Positions 41,238 through 52,051 are shown, counted from the stretch's first letter. The stretch: 64,000 nucleotides of DNA from Verrucomicrobiales bacterium (GCA_947478865.1 CANJXF010000010.1:1-64000), one strand, 5' to 3'. Numbers and translations are program-made. The notes: generated by a model not told the origin, from the sequence alone.

Positions 41238-43124
41238 CTAGAGTTCAACTTGCATTCCTAATTCGACCACGCGATTGGGCGGAAGCTTGAAAAATGACGC
41301 GGCGCTGAGCGCATTTCTCGACATAATCGCGAAAAGACTTTCTCTCCAGAGCGCCATGCCGCGGGCGGGGCCGGGAATGAGTGTTTCTTTGCTCAGAAAA
41401 TAGGTGATTTGTTCCGGCTTCATTTGCAAGCCGTGTTCCGCCGTGCGCTGCAATAATTTCGGGATATCCCGCTCTTCCATGAAACCGTAGTGGCCAACCA
41501 CTCGGTAAAAACTGTCTCCGATGGATTCCACCTCGATGCGCTTTTCCTCCTCGACGTACGGCATGTCATGAGAAACTACGGTCAAGAAGACAACTCGTTC
41601 ATGGAGAACTTTGTTGTGCTTTAAATTGTGCAGCAGTGCAACCGGCGTTGCGCCCAGTCTTCCGGCTAAGAAGATCGCGGTCCCCCTCACCCTCGTGGGA
41701 GGGTTTGTCTTAAGATTCTCCAGGACAAAGGACAACGGGAGAGTCGAATCTTGCAATCGTTCTGCGAGAATTCGACGCCCTGATTTCCAAGTCGTCAGGA
41801 ATGTAAAAATGATCAAGCCCACCACAAGGGGAAACCAGCCGCCGTGAACAATTTTCAAACCGTTGGCAGCGAAGAAGGCAACCTCAACGACCAGAAACGG
41901 GGCGCAAATCGCAAGCGCTTTGAGCCTGCTCCAATTCCAGAGACGCCTGCCCGCAAAATAGAAAAGAATCGTGGTGATAACCATCGTCATGCTGACGGCT
42001 ATTCCGTAGGCTGCCGCCAAATTGCTGGAGGATCCGAATCCAACAACCAGGGCAATGCACGCCAGCATCAGGACCCAATTCAAATGGCCGATGTAGATTT
42101 GCCCCTTTTCCATGGATGACGTCTGCTCGATTTTCAAGCGTGGGAAGTAGCCCAGTTGCACCGCTTGCATGGTGAGAGAAAACGCGCCGGAGATCAGGGC
42201 CTGGGACGCAATCACGGCCGCGCACGCGGCCAGACCGACCAAAGGGAAGAGCGACCAGTTTGGCGCCAGCCTGAAAAAAGGATTCGCGGCCGCAGTTGGA
42301 TCACCTAAAAGCAATGCCCCTTGGCCGAAATAATTCAGGATGAGTGCGGGCAGGACCAATCCCAGCCAGGCCCGGCGAATGGCTCGCTTTCCAAAATGTC
42401 CCATATCCGCGTAGAGAGCTTCTGAGCCTGTCACCGCAAGGAATACCGCACCAAGAACTACAAACCCTTTTCCACCGTTCTCATACAGAAAGCGAACGCC
42501 ATAAACCGGATTAAGTGCAGCGAAGACTTGCGGAAAAGCAATAATACCTTTGATTCCCAAGAGTGCGATGACGAAGAACCAGACCAGAGTGATGATCCCG
42601 AAAATATTTCCAATCTTGGCGGAACCAAAGCGTTGCACGGAAAACAGTCCAACCAAAATGCCAACGGTGATAGGTATAATATATGGATCAAAAAAGGGAG
42701 TCGCTACATTCAGCCCTTCCACTGCGCTCAAGACGGATATCGCAGGGGTGATCATCCCATCGCCATAAAGGAGGGCGGTTCCGAAAACGCCAAGGAGAAT
42801 CATCAGTTTTCCCATCCGATTCAATGGAGGACCACCCTCCGGAAAAGCCAGCGAGAGCAACGCTAAAATACCCCCTTCTCCCTTGTTATCCGCGCGGAGA
42901 ATGAGCCCCAGGTATTTGATTGAGACAATGATGATGAGGGACCAGACAATGAGCGAGAGCACACCAAAGATATTGTCTCTGGACGCATCGATGCCATGCA
43001 CACCATGAAAGCATTCTTTCAAAGCGTAAAGGGGGCTGGTGCCGATGTCTCCGTAGACGACGCCAAGGGCGCCAACGCAAAGGACTAATAGCCGACTCCG
43101 TCCGGTCGTTGCTTTCTGTGTCAT
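41238..43124 (-). CDS. kup: Kup-family potassium uptake protein
   Basis: GALGVVYGDIGTSPLYALKECF; ADNKGEGGILAL; LYGDGMITPAISVLSAVEGL. Confidence 0.97.
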   Translation of the reverse strand: MTQKATTGRSRLLVLCVGALGVVYGDIGTSPLYALKECFHGVHGIDASRDNIFGVLSLIVWSLIIIVSIKYLGLILRADNKGEGGILALLSLAFPEGGPPLNRMGKLMILLGVFGTALLYGDGMITPAISVLSAVEGLNVATPFFDPYIIPITVGILVGLFSVQRFGSAKIGNIFGIITLVWFFVIALLGIKGIIAFPQVFAALNPVYGVRFLYENGGKGFVVLGAVFLAVTGSEALYADMGHFGKRAIRRAWLGLVLPALILNYFGQGALLLGDPTAAANPFFRLAPNWSLFPLVGLAACAAVIASQALISGAFSLTMQAVQLGYFPRLKIEQTSSMEKGQIYIGHLNWVLMLACIALVVGFGSSSNLAAAYGIAVSMTMVITTILFYFAGRRLWNWSRLKALAICAPFLVVEVAFFAANGLKIVHGGWFPLVVGLIIFTFLTTWKSGRRILAERLQDSTLPLSFVLENLKTNPPTRVRGTAIFLAGRLGATPVALLHNLKHNKVLHERVVFLTVVSHDMPYVEEEKRIEVESIGDSFYRVVGHYGFMEERDIPKLLQRTAEHGLQMKPEQITYFLSKETLIPGPARGMALWRESLFAIMSRNALSAASFFKLPPNRVVELGMQVEL

Positions 43125-43146
43125 ATAAACTTTCGAGAGCAACCCA

Positions 43147-43305
43147 AAGAGGATTGCACTTTCAAAGGCCTACGAGGTTAGCTGGCGGGTTAGGTTCTGA
43201 AAGTAACCTCGGCAGTGGTTTACACTGTCGTTAACCCCATCCGCACTATTTTGCGGAACTGGTTCCCCCGTATCCGGTCAAGAACCGGATTTCGGCTGCA
43301 AAGGT
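43147..43305 (-). promoter_or_regulatory. c-di-AMP (ydaO-yuaA class) riboswitch in the kup 5' leader
   Basis: Minus strand: GCCGAAATCCGG...CCGGATACGGGGGAACCA...GGATGGGGTTAA...GGTTACTTTCAGAACC-TAACCCGCCAGCTAACCTCGTAGGC, matching the conserved ydaO blocks. Confidence 0.92.
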
Positions 43306-43442
43306 TTTCTATAGCAACGGCGGGGATTGTCAAGCGATGCAAAGTTGCAGGATTTAGCCCCCAGCTTGGCGGTAAATACAAAACAATCGTGTAATTAAGA
43401 CCTTTTCTGTGTGCGGCAACTCTGTTTTTTTCCTACTAACGA

Positions 43443-43946
43443 ATGACTCAAAAATTCTCGATTCGCTTTGCGACGAATGCGGACGTTCCCACTGTGTTGC
43501 GCTTTATCAAAGAGCTGGCTGATTATGAAAAACTACCACATGAGGTCACGGCGACAGAAGAATTGCTGCGCCAAAATCTTTTTGGCGAACGCCCCGGCGC
43601 CGAAGTCCTGCTGGCGATTCAAGGTGAGATTTACGTCGGGTTCGCCGTCTTCTTCCACAACTTCTCAACCTTTCTCGGAAAACCGGGAATTTATCTCGAA
43701 GACGTTTACGTCAGCCCCGAATTTCGCGGTCGTGGTTACGGAAAGGCGCTGATGATTTATCTGGCGCGCATTGCCCGGGAGCGTGGCTGCGGGCGCTTCG
43801 AATATTCCGTGCTGGACTGGAATACGCCGTCGCTGGATTTCTACCGTTCGCTCGGCGCCGTATCGATGAACGATTGGACGGTGCAACGGATGACCCGTGA
43901 CGCGATTGAAGATTTGGCCACGCAGAAACTGCCCGGAGAAAGTTGA
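43443..43946 (+). CDS. GNAT-family N-acetyltransferase
   Basis: IRFATNADVPTVLRFIKELADYEKLPHEV; YLEDVYVSPEFRGRGYGKALM. Confidence 0.95.
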   Translation: MTQKFSIRFATNADVPTVLRFIKELADYEKLPHEVTATEELLRQNLFGERPGAEVLLAIQGEIYVGFAVFFHNFSTFLGKPGIYLEDVYVSPEFRGRGYGKALMIYLARIARERGCGRFEYSVLDWNTPSLDFYRSLGAVSMNDWTVQRMTRDAIEDLATQKLPGES

Positions 43947-43988
43947 AGTATCAGCTCCAGCTCAACGGAAGAAAACATTGCTCATTTC

Positions 43989-44870
43989 TTAGTCGAGCAC
44001 GCGCACTTCGGTTACGGTTTTGGCAATTTCATGATCTGCGAACGTCCAGACAACTCGCTTGTCACGCGTCACTTCGAAGGCATGAACGCCCTTCCCCTCC
44101 TGTCCACGGAGAAAATTACCCACTACCAGGTTGCCGTTCTTAAGCGGTTGCAGGCTGGTGATCCAGGATAGATTTAGCTCTGGCGCGTCCGCTGCTTCGA
44201 ATTTCCAGACTATTTTCTTCTCGCGATCCACTTCAATAACCCGCTTCTGCGTGCCGCACGCGATTACAGTGTTCCCGTTCTTAAGCCGTAACGCTTCGTA
44301 GACCGACGGAACACCGGTGTATTCCCAGACTATTTTTCCGTCAGAAGTATATTCACGCACGGCTCCTTCCATCTCATGACAGGCGAGAATATGACCATCG
44401 TCCAGCTGATGGAGATGCCGAAGCTGCTGATGAAAAGCCTTTTCGCTGGTGAACAGGTTGACAGCATGGACCACTTCGCCTTTTGAGTTCACCTCAACCG
44501 CGCGGCACGGGCCTTGTTCTCCGAGTAATACATTTCCATTCGCTAGCGCTGACACCGCCAAGACCTGAGGACATGAGCTAACGTAATTCCAAACCACCTT
44601 GTGTCCGCGATTGATCCGCTGCGCGCCGGTGGGCATGCCGCCATAAGCATAGAGAATATCTCCATTCGTCAGCACGTCGCACATCACCGTCACACTTGGA
44701 GGGAAATGTTCCCAAACCGCTTTACCTTCCCTGGAAACTTCAACAAGCCGTTGAGGATATTCGCAGATCAGGAGGCGATGCTTGATCGCTTCAGCTCCGG
44801 CAGCGCGAGCGGAGCCGATGAACAGCGCAAGGAAAACCAGGGCGGTGAAGGATTTGCTGAAAAGATGCAT
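43989..44870 (-). CDS. Secreted beta-propeller (PQQ-like) protein
   Basis: Signal peptide; repeated VVWNYVSS / IVWEYTG / IVWKFEA blades with LKNGNTVIACG, LANGNVLLGE. Confidence 0.8.
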   Translation of the reverse strand: MHLFSKSFTALVFLALFIGSARAAGAEAIKHRLLICEYPQRLVEVSREGKAVWEHFPPSVTVMCDVLTNGDILYAYGGMPTGAQRINRGHKVVWNYVSSCPQVLAVSALANGNVLLGEQGPCRAVEVNSKGEVVHAVNLFTSEKAFHQQLRHLHQLDDGHILACHEMEGAVREYTSDGKIVWEYTGVPSVYEALRLKNGNTVIACGTQKRVIEVDREKKIVWKFEAADAPELNLSWITSLQPLKNGNLVVGNFLRGQEGKGVHAFEVTRDKRVVWTFADHEIAKTVTEVRVLD

Positions 44871-44976
44871 GCGATTCTATTTCATTGTCCGAGGTTTATA
44901 ATTTCAGCAGCCACGATGACGGAGCAAAGGAAAAGCAGCAACACATTCGCGCCGTCGTCTCGGCGAAACAAAAAAC

Positions 44977-46422
44977 TTACGCGAGAAGTTGCGGAATGAC
45001 CTTGGCCTGGCTCACAACTGCGTCAGTCAAGCTGTCATCGCGGCCCTCATGGGGATGCGTAAGTTTCAAGTGATTCAAACCGAGCGCCTGCAGCAGTGTG
45101 GCATGCAGATCGTAGACCCGCACTGGGTCTTGCACGGCTTTGTAGCCAAAGTCGTCGGTGCCGCCGTGTGCGTATCCTTTCTTGAAGCCACCGCCCGCCA
45201 GCCAGAGCGAAAACGCGTGGCGGTTGTGGTCGCGGCCATCCTTCCCTTGCGAAATAGGCAACCGGCCAAACTCGCCGCACCAGAGGACGATGGTGGAATC
45301 GAGCAGACCGCGTTGTTTCAAATCGAGCACGAGGGCGGCGCTCGGTTGATCGGTCATCAGGCAAAGGTCTTTGAGCTTCTCGGCATTCTTGTCGTGCGTG
45401 TCCCAAGGCTGGCCGCCCAGATAGATTTGCACGAATCGCACCCCTTGCTCCACCAATCGCCGCGCCATGAGACAGCGCTTCGCATAATTGGACGTGGCGG
45501 AATTGCCGTGATCGAGGCCGTAGAGTTTCCTGGTTTCGGCGGATTCCTTCGTGAGGTCGAGCGCGCCGTTGACGGAAGTCTGCATTCGCGCCGCCATTTC
45601 GTAATTGCTGATGCGCGCCTGCAACTCTGAATTCTCCGGGTGTTCGCGGAGGTGCGCCGCATTTAGTTTTTCAAGAAGGTTAAGCTGATTCGCCCGCGCA
45701 GATGCCGGGATATCCTCAGGCGTGGACAGATTAAAAATGGGCGAACCGGAGGAACGGATTTGTGTGCCTTGGTAAATCGCGGGCAGCCAGCCACTCGTCC
45801 AATTGCGAATGCCATCGACGGGCAGTCCCGCTGGATCGGACAACACGACGTAAGCTGGCAGATCCTGTCGCTCCGTGCCCAGACCGTAAGTAACCCACGA
45901 GCCCCACGTGGGCCGTCCCCCTTGAAATTTACCACTGTGAATGATGCGTAACGCCGACTCGTGATCAACTGAGTCCGTGACCATCGAACGCACCAGTGTG
46001 ATCTCATCCGCGATGCCGGCGGTGTGTGGGATAAGTTCAGAAAATTCGGTTCCGCCCTGGCCATGCTTCGCAAACTTGAACGGCGACTGCAAAAGTTTGC
46101 CCGCCTGTTTATCGAAATGGATCTCCAAATCCTTGCCCGGATAATCCTGGCCATCGCGCTTGTTCAATTCCGGCTTGGGATCAAACAAATCCATCTGGCT
46201 TGGTCCGCCGTGCTGAAAGAGGCAAATGACTGCCTTGGCCTTCGCGGGAAAATGCGGCGGCTTGGGGCCGAGCGGATGCGCGGCATGGATAATTTTACCG
46301 GCAGGCGCGGCTCGACCTTCGAGCGCCAACAAATGCGAAAGCGCCAGGCAACCGAGTCCGCCGGCGGTGTAGCCAAGGAAAGAGCGGCGGTTGATTCCAA
46401 AATCAGTGCGAATCGGTTTCAT
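44977..46422 (-). CDS. DUF1501 protein with Tat-like signal
   Basis: INRRSFLGYTAGGLGCLALSHLL; LFQHGGPSQMDLFDPKPELN; CGEFGRLPISQGKDGRDHNRHAFSLWLAGGG. Confidence 0.95.
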   Translation of the reverse strand: MKPIRTDFGINRRSFLGYTAGGLGCLALSHLLALEGRAAPAGKIIHAAHPLGPKPPHFPAKAKAVICLFQHGGPSQMDLFDPKPELNKRDGQDYPGKDLEIHFDKQAGKLLQSPFKFAKHGQGGTEFSELIPHTAGIADEITLVRSMVTDSVDHESALRIIHSGKFQGGRPTWGSWVTYGLGTERQDLPAYVVLSDPAGLPVDGIRNWTSGWLPAIYQGTQIRSSGSPIFNLSTPEDIPASARANQLNLLEKLNAAHLREHPENSELQARISNYEMAARMQTSVNGALDLTKESAETRKLYGLDHGNSATSNYAKRCLMARRLVEQGVRFVQIYLGGQPWDTHDKNAEKLKDLCLMTDQPSAALVLDLKQRGLLDSTIVLWCGEFGRLPISQGKDGRDHNRHAFSLWLAGGGFKKGYAHGGTDDFGYKAVQDPVRVYDLHATLLQALGLNHLKLTHPHEGRDDSLTDAVVSQAKVIPQLLA

Positions 46423-46458
46423 GTTAAAAGGCGGAAAGCTTTGCCAAGCGATTCAATT

Positions 46459-48777
46459 TCATTCGACATACAAAAACGCATTTCCAGCCAGCACCATCTG
46501 ACAAAAGTCCGTCCAGATGCGCTCGGTCTTGTCCGGTTTGTCGGCATAGTGCGCCACCTGTGCCTGCAAGAACTCCTCGGCGGCAGAGTGTTCGGAGGGA
46601 TTCGGTTTTCGGCCCAGAGCCAGCAGAAAAGTTCGTTCGAGCCGTTGTTGATTGTCCGCACCACACTCCTTCTCCAACCGTTGCGCAAAAGCGCGACTTC
46701 GGCTGCGAATGAAATCCGAATTCAACAAAGCGAGCGATTGCAGGGAAACGGTGGAGGGATTGCGCCGCGTGCAATTGGGGTTCATCTGGGCGGCATCGAA
46801 AACTTCCAGCATCCCCAATGGCTGGGTGCGGCGTTGTTGCAAGTAGAGCGAGCGGCGTTTGGCCCCGGCGTTGTTTTCGTCCACCACGACCTGGCTGTCG
46901 CTGTTTGATTTGGTCGGAACGTAAGGCCCGCCGACTTCGAGATTAAGTTCGCCGCAGGTGAAGAGGATGGCGTCCCGAACGGACTCCGCATCCAGCCGCT
47001 GTAAAGGAAAACGCCAGAGCAGTCTATTCTCCGGATCAATTGCGAACGCCGCATCGCGTAAAGCACCGCTTTGACGATACGTTGCTGAGGTGACAATCAG
47101 TCGATGCAGTGCCTTAAGCTTCCATCCGGATTGAACAAATTCCGTGGCCAGGTAATCAAGTAATTCAGGATGGCTGGGCTTCGCGCCGGTCACTCCCAGA
47201 TTATCCACAGTGGCCACCAGCCCCTCGCCGAAGTGGTGCTGCCAAACCCGATTCACCAGCACGCGGGCCACGACTGGATTCTCCGGCGACGTCAGCCAAC
47301 GAGCAAGCGCGAGGCGCCGTCCGGAACTTTTTTGCGGACTGTTTGAAACAAGTTTATAGGAATTTTTGTCGCTGGAAAATATGGCGGGAACTCCGGGCGG
47401 CACTTCAATGCCTTCGCTGGCATAGCCGCCGCGAACCAGGAGGTGGTGCTTGGGGAGTTCAGCTCCCGGCTCAATCGACACGGCAATCTGCGGCAGCGGC
47501 GACGGGCGCCCGGATTCGCGTTTCTTGATCGCGTCCTTCAGGCTGCTATAGACAGCGGCCAATTCAGGAAAGCGTTTAACCAAATCTTCATCCTTGAACA
47601 GGACAACAGCATCGTTGGTTTTTAACAACGCCTTCATTTCTTCGGTGCGCTGCTTTTCTTTTGTGTCGAGCGCCTTTTGGACGGCGTCGCGCGTTGGCTC
47701 AGGAATTTTCTCCAGGTTTTCGCGGAGAACGAGCTTTCGAAATGGAGTAGTTAATCCTTCAACGCTTTCATTGAGCGCCTTGATTTCCCGCTCGTATTTT
47801 TCAACCTGACGTTTGTGCTCTTCCCGGGCGGCCCGAGTGCCGACGGTGAGCACGCGCTCATTCGGTTTTAGCCAGTGCTCCGGATCAAAGGCCGGACGCA
47901 AGATGGCTTGAAGCTGATAATATTCCGCCTGCGTCACCGGTTCAAACTTGTGGTCGTGACAGCGGGCGCACTGAACCGTCAGACCAAGAAACGCAGAACC
48001 AAGAATCTGAACGCTACCCTCCAGCACTGAGTAGCGGTCCACTTTCACCTCCAAGGGATTACCATCACTTTCACCGCTGCCGTCGGGCGCGTTTCGGAGA
48101 AAGTGAGTGGCGGTAAGAAGCTCGACCATTTCGGGAGTGATGTCGCCATCGGGCTGATAGTTGGCCAATTCGTCGCCGGCCAACTGTTCCTGAATGAAAC
48201 GATCAAATGGTTTGTTCTCGTTGAAAGAGCGCACTACATAATCGCGATACTTGTAGGCCAGTGGCCGGTCGCTGTCCGCGTTGAAGTAGCCGTTGGAATC
48301 GGCATATCCCGCAGCGTCGAGCCAGTGACGCCCCCAGCGTTCACCGTAATGCGGAGAGGCAAGCAGCCGGTCCACGAGCTGGCCGTAAGCGTCGGCAGTT
48401 TTGTCGTTCACGAACTCATCCACCTCCTGGGGCGTTGGGGGCAAACCGATCAGGTCAAAACTCAAGCGGCGTATCAAAGTAACGCGGCTGGCTTCAGGTG
48501 AAGGAGAAACTTTCCCTTCTTCGAGCCGGGCCAGCACGAAGTTGTCAACGGCAGTGCGCGTCCATTTTTGATTTCGGACTTTAGGTATTGCCGGACGAAC
48601 CGGAGGCTTGACGGACCAATGTTGAGTGGCGGGAGGCGATTTGCTTTGTTTTTCCGAGGTGGATTGTGCGGTAAAAGAGTTGAATGCAAATCCGATCGTC
48701 AGGCAGAACACCCACTGAAAACAGGAAGAGCGAAAGGGATGCGCGGTGAACCTGATTAACGTTGCGGACGTTCTCAT
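46459..48777 (-). CDS. DUF1549/DUF1553 protein (Planctomycetes-Verrucomicrobia secreted protein family), no cytochrome domain
   Basis: VDNFVLARLEEGKVSPSPEASRVTLIRRLSFDLIGLPPTPQEVDEF; ERWGRHWLDAAGYADSNGYFNADSDRPLAYKYRDYVVRSFNENKPFDRFIQEQLAGDE; ARVLVNRVWQHHFGEGLV. Confidence 0.95.
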   Translation of the reverse strand: MRTSATLIRFTAHPFRSSCFQWVFCLTIGFAFNSFTAQSTSEKQSKSPPATQHWSVKPPVRPAIPKVRNQKWTRTAVDNFVLARLEEGKVSPSPEASRVTLIRRLSFDLIGLPPTPQEVDEFVNDKTADAYGQLVDRLLASPHYGERWGRHWLDAAGYADSNGYFNADSDRPLAYKYRDYVVRSFNENKPFDRFIQEQLAGDELANYQPDGDITPEMVELLTATHFLRNAPDGSGESDGNPLEVKVDRYSVLEGSVQILGSAFLGLTVQCARCHDHKFEPVTQAEYYQLQAILRPAFDPEHWLKPNERVLTVGTRAAREEHKRQVEKYEREIKALNESVEGLTTPFRKLVLRENLEKIPEPTRDAVQKALDTKEKQRTEEMKALLKTNDAVVLFKDEDLVKRFPELAAVYSSLKDAIKKRESGRPSPLPQIAVSIEPGAELPKHHLLVRGGYASEGIEVPPGVPAIFSSDKNSYKLVSNSPQKSSGRRLALARWLTSPENPVVARVLVNRVWQHHFGEGLVATVDNLGVTGAKPSHPELLDYLATEFVQSGWKLKALHRLIVTSATYRQSGALRDAAFAIDPENRLLWRFPLQRLDAESVRDAILFTCGELNLEVGGPYVPTKSNSDSQVVVDENNAGAKRRSLYLQQRRTQPLGMLEVFDAAQMNPNCTRRNPSTVSLQSLALLNSDFIRSRSRAFAQRLEKECGADNQQRLERTFLLALGRKPNPSEHSAAEEFLQAQVAHYADKPDKTERIWTDFCQMVLAGNAFLYVE

Positions 48778-48898
48778 GGGACGTGAGTCATCACCAAGCA
48801 TAAATACCGAACCGAAAACTGGCAACCGCCAAAGGATCACTTAAAAGAATGATCGCTGCGGACTGGTCATCAAATTTTCTTCCGCGCCAAACATCTGC

Positions 48899-49456
48899 CT
48901 ATTTCTCAGCCAACAACCTCTCGATCATGGCTTTCATCTTGGCGTAATCCTTGTCGCCTTTCACATATTCGCCACCCGGATGGATGAGGCGAATCACACC
49001 ACGGCGATCAATTAGAAAGCTGACGCTCGTCCACTTCTCATTGCCTTGATCGAGCCACCAGCGATGCAGCGTCTTCCAATCGGAATCAATCGCCACGGGA
49101 AATTTGAATCCAAAATCGTTCGCAAAAGTCCTGACGCCTTCAACGCGGAGCGGTTCATCGGACTTATGGTGATAAAATCCAATCACCTGCAAGCCGCGCG
49201 CGGCATATTGCTCATGAAACAAATTCAGCGCCGGGGCAGTCGCTCGGCAATAAGGACAATCGGGCGCGGTCCACCAGCGCACGAGGACAACTTTGCCGTG
49301 CAATTTTTTCAATTCTAACGGAGCCAAGTTAATCCAGTTCGTGACGCTCCATTCCGATGGAGTCGTGCCAACCAACCTCTCTCCGGCAAGCCCGCGAATC
49401 ACCAACCCGAATAGCAGCAAAACAATAATAAGAATGGGTTTCATTCGACTCACCAT
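48899..49456 (-). CDS. TlpA-like thioredoxin/redoxin-family protein
   Basis: GKVVLVRWWTAPDCPYCRATAPALNLFHEQY (CPYC). Confidence 0.85.
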   Translation of the reverse strand: MVSRMKPILIIVLLLFGLVIRGLAGERLVGTTPSEWSVTNWINLAPLELKKLHGKVVLVRWWTAPDCPYCRATAPALNLFHEQYAARGLQVIGFYHHKSDEPLRVEGVRTFANDFGFKFPVAIDSDWKTLHRWWLDQGNEKWTSVSFLIDRRGVIRLIHPGGEYVKGDKDYAKMKAMIERLLAEK

Positions 49457-49585
49457 GGCTATTTCTACACTTACCTGCGCTGTGCCGCAATCGACGAAGA
49501 AACCGCCGAGGTTCGTGCAGTTGAGAATTCCGTTTTGCAATTCACCATCCCGAGGGCAAAATCTTCTCATGAAACGGTGCGCGCG

Positions 49586-51160
49586 ATGAAGTCAAAAAGG
49601 CTCATTCTGCTGGGCGGATTTGTCCTTCTGGCAATAGGGATTTTTTCCTGCCTGCCTGAATTCGGCCCGGACCGGAGGGCGCAAAGGAAAGTTGAAGAAA
49701 CGCGGCGCTCGCTTCGGCAGGTCGGCTTCAAGTTGGATTTAAGCGAATTCGCCGGAACGATTTCTCCTGAAATTCGCAATCGTTCCGCCCTGCTGGTTCG
49801 AGCGGGAGAGGCGTCTCCGGGCATTCCAATTGATCGATTTTTTCTCGCGCAGGGAATTGAGAGCGCTCACGCCATTTGGAAAGAGCCTCAGTTGAAGCGG
49901 GTTGACCCGTTCGCCAGTTCCATCGCACTCGCATCTCCATCGGATTCCAGTCGCTCCAACGGGGTAGCTACCCAGCCAGCGGAAGATCTGTGGCTGGAAT
50001 TTCGATCGCAATTTGCCCAAAAGGAACTGCTTGACCAGGCTTGTGAGGCTGCGATTGCGGGTCCCATTCAATTTGCTCTGCAATTTGATACGCCGACCAA
50101 TGTGCATCTCAATCACCTCGCCGGAATAAGGCAGCTTTCACGAACGCTGGCCGGCCGGGTAGTAATGGACCTGCACGACCAGCGAATGGCAGGCGCCCGG
50201 AAAAACCTTCTCGCCACCACGCGCCTGTCGACAGCCTGGCGGCCCGAGCCGGCCGAGATTTCGCATTTGGTGCGCGCCAATTGTCTGGCCAACGCATACA
50301 ACGCAACCTGGGAATTGCTTCAGGCCCACGGGTGGAATGACGAACAACTCGCCCAGCTTCAGCATGAATGGGAGTCGCTGGACCTGTGGAAAGATCTGCC
50401 CGAAACCGCCTCCTTTTCGCGGGCCAGCACAACCGCAGCCTGCCGTCTGGAGCGACATGCGTCCCTTTCCGCAATGGGTTTCGGTCAACTCTTGCAGCCG
50501 CTTTTTTACGGACTCGCGCAGGGGCCCGTCAGCGCCGTTGAGGATTTTGCCAACTCGTTTTCCTACAACCGTCGGCAGTCCACTTACCTCAAGCGCGGAA
50601 CCTACGAGGATGAAAATGTTTTAATGCTGCATTATCGTGACCGAGAAGATCTTTGGAAGAAGGCCATCACCGCGCCCACCTGGGAAATCATGCGGGGTCT
50701 CGGCGTGGCGACGAATGAACTTCCTGCCTCGTCCAGATTTCCTTCGCAAACCAGCGTTACAATAAATTTGAGACAGAATTCAAACGGACTGTTCGGCGGT
50801 TCCGGCGGGCTGGGTGGAATGCGCCGCAGTTTTTCCACGCGAATTGCCGACGCTGAAGCCAGGAGGACCATTCTCATTGCCGCACTCGCGCTGTCGCGCT
50901 TCGAACTCAAAAACGGAAGTTACCCATCATCGCTCGCCGAACTCACTCCGGAATTTTGCCAAAAACCTCTGATCGATTTCATGGATGGAAAACCTCTTCG
51001 ATACCACGCGGAAGGCGGCCATGCTCTGCTCTATTCCGTTGGACCGGATTGCGTTGATGACGGAGGCAAGTCGACATTGCGTGAACGTTTCACCGCTCAG
51101 CGGCCAAATGCAACGATAGCCAATTCCGATGTGATTTGGCCCCGCGCCGCGTCACACTAA
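49586..51160 (+). CDS. Secreted/membrane hypothetical with C-terminal pseudopilin-like segment
   Basis: N-terminal TM; C-terminal FELKNGSYPSSLAELTPEFC...MDGKPLRYHAEGGHALLYSVGPDCVDDGGKS. Confidence 0.7.
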   Translation: MKSKRLILLGGFVLLAIGIFSCLPEFGPDRRAQRKVEETRRSLRQVGFKLDLSEFAGTISPEIRNRSALLVRAGEASPGIPIDRFFLAQGIESAHAIWKEPQLKRVDPFASSIALASPSDSSRSNGVATQPAEDLWLEFRSQFAQKELLDQACEAAIAGPIQFALQFDTPTNVHLNHLAGIRQLSRTLAGRVVMDLHDQRMAGARKNLLATTRLSTAWRPEPAEISHLVRANCLANAYNATWELLQAHGWNDEQLAQLQHEWESLDLWKDLPETASFSRASTTAACRLERHASLSAMGFGQLLQPLFYGLAQGPVSAVEDFANSFSYNRRQSTYLKRGTYEDENVLMLHYRDREDLWKKAITAPTWEIMRGLGVATNELPASSRFPSQTSVTINLRQNSNGLFGGSGGLGGMRRSFSTRIADAEARRTILIAALALSRFELKNGSYPSSLAELTPEFCQKPLIDFMDGKPLRYHAEGGHALLYSVGPDCVDDGGKSTLRERFTAQRPNATIANSDVIWPRAASH

Positions 51161-51233
51161 TTTTGCCTGCCCGCTGCCTTGATCAACACAACTCCAAGAT
51201 TTACAAAATCGGCTCCCGTGCCCAACGTTTCGC

Positions 51234-52037
51234 ATGAAAATTGTTCGTTATCAGAATTCTTCAAACCGAATTGAGCATGGAGCCCTGGATAGTTCTGGAA
51301 AAGTTTTCGCAATTTCCGGCGACATTTACGACCAATATCAAGTCACCGACCAACTGGCGAATGTCGACAAACTGCTCGCGCCGATCCAGCCAACCACCAT
51401 TTTTGGAATTGGATTGAACTATCGCCGTCATGCGGAAGAAGGCGGTGCGAGCATCCCGGAATATCCGGTTCTGTTTTTCAAGAATCCCGCTTCTCTCCAG
51501 AATCCAGGCGACCCGATTTTGATTCCAACTTTTTTGAAGAGTGACGAAGTGGATTACGAATGCGAACTCGCCGTGGTCATCGGCAAGAAATGCAAAAATG
51601 TGAGCCGCGAGAACGCGCTCGATTACGTTCTCGGCTACACCTGCGCCAATGACGTCAGCGCGCGGGATTGGCAAAAAGGCAAAGGCGGCGGGCAATGGTC
51701 GCGAGGCAAGTCATTCGACACCTTCGCGCCACTCGGTCCCTGCCTCGTCACAACCGATGAAATAACTAATCCAAATCAACTGACAATTCGCACGGTCCTC
51801 AACGACCAGGTGGTGCAGGACTGGAACACCAGCGACATGATTTTTGATGTTCCAACTTTGATCGAATTCCTCAGCGGCAGCACAACTCTTCTGCCGGGCA
51901 CGGTTATTTTGACCGGAACGCCGCATGGCGTCGGAATGGCGCGAAAGCCGCCGCTCTGGCTCAAGGCCGGAGATGTGGTCACAATTGAAATTGAAAAAAT
52001 CGGCGCGCTGACCAATCCGGTTCAACTGGAAGCCTAG
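51234..52037 (+). CDS. Fumarylacetoacetate hydrolase family protein
   Basis: GIGLNYRRHAEEGG; DYECELAVVIGKKCKNVSRENALDYVLGYTCANDVSARDWQ; GTVILTGTPHGVG. Confidence 0.95.
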   Translation: MKIVRYQNSSNRIEHGALDSSGKVFAISGDIYDQYQVTDQLANVDKLLAPIQPTTIFGIGLNYRRHAEEGGASIPEYPVLFFKNPASLQNPGDPILIPTFLKSDEVDYECELAVVIGKKCKNVSRENALDYVLGYTCANDVSARDWQKGKGGGQWSRGKSFDTFAPLGPCLVTTDEITNPNQLTIRTVLNDQVVQDWNTSDMIFDVPTLIEFLSGSTTLLPGTVILTGTPHGVGMARKPPLWLKAGDVVTIEIEKIGALTNPVQLEA

Positions 52038-52051
52038 GAGCAATTCGGATT

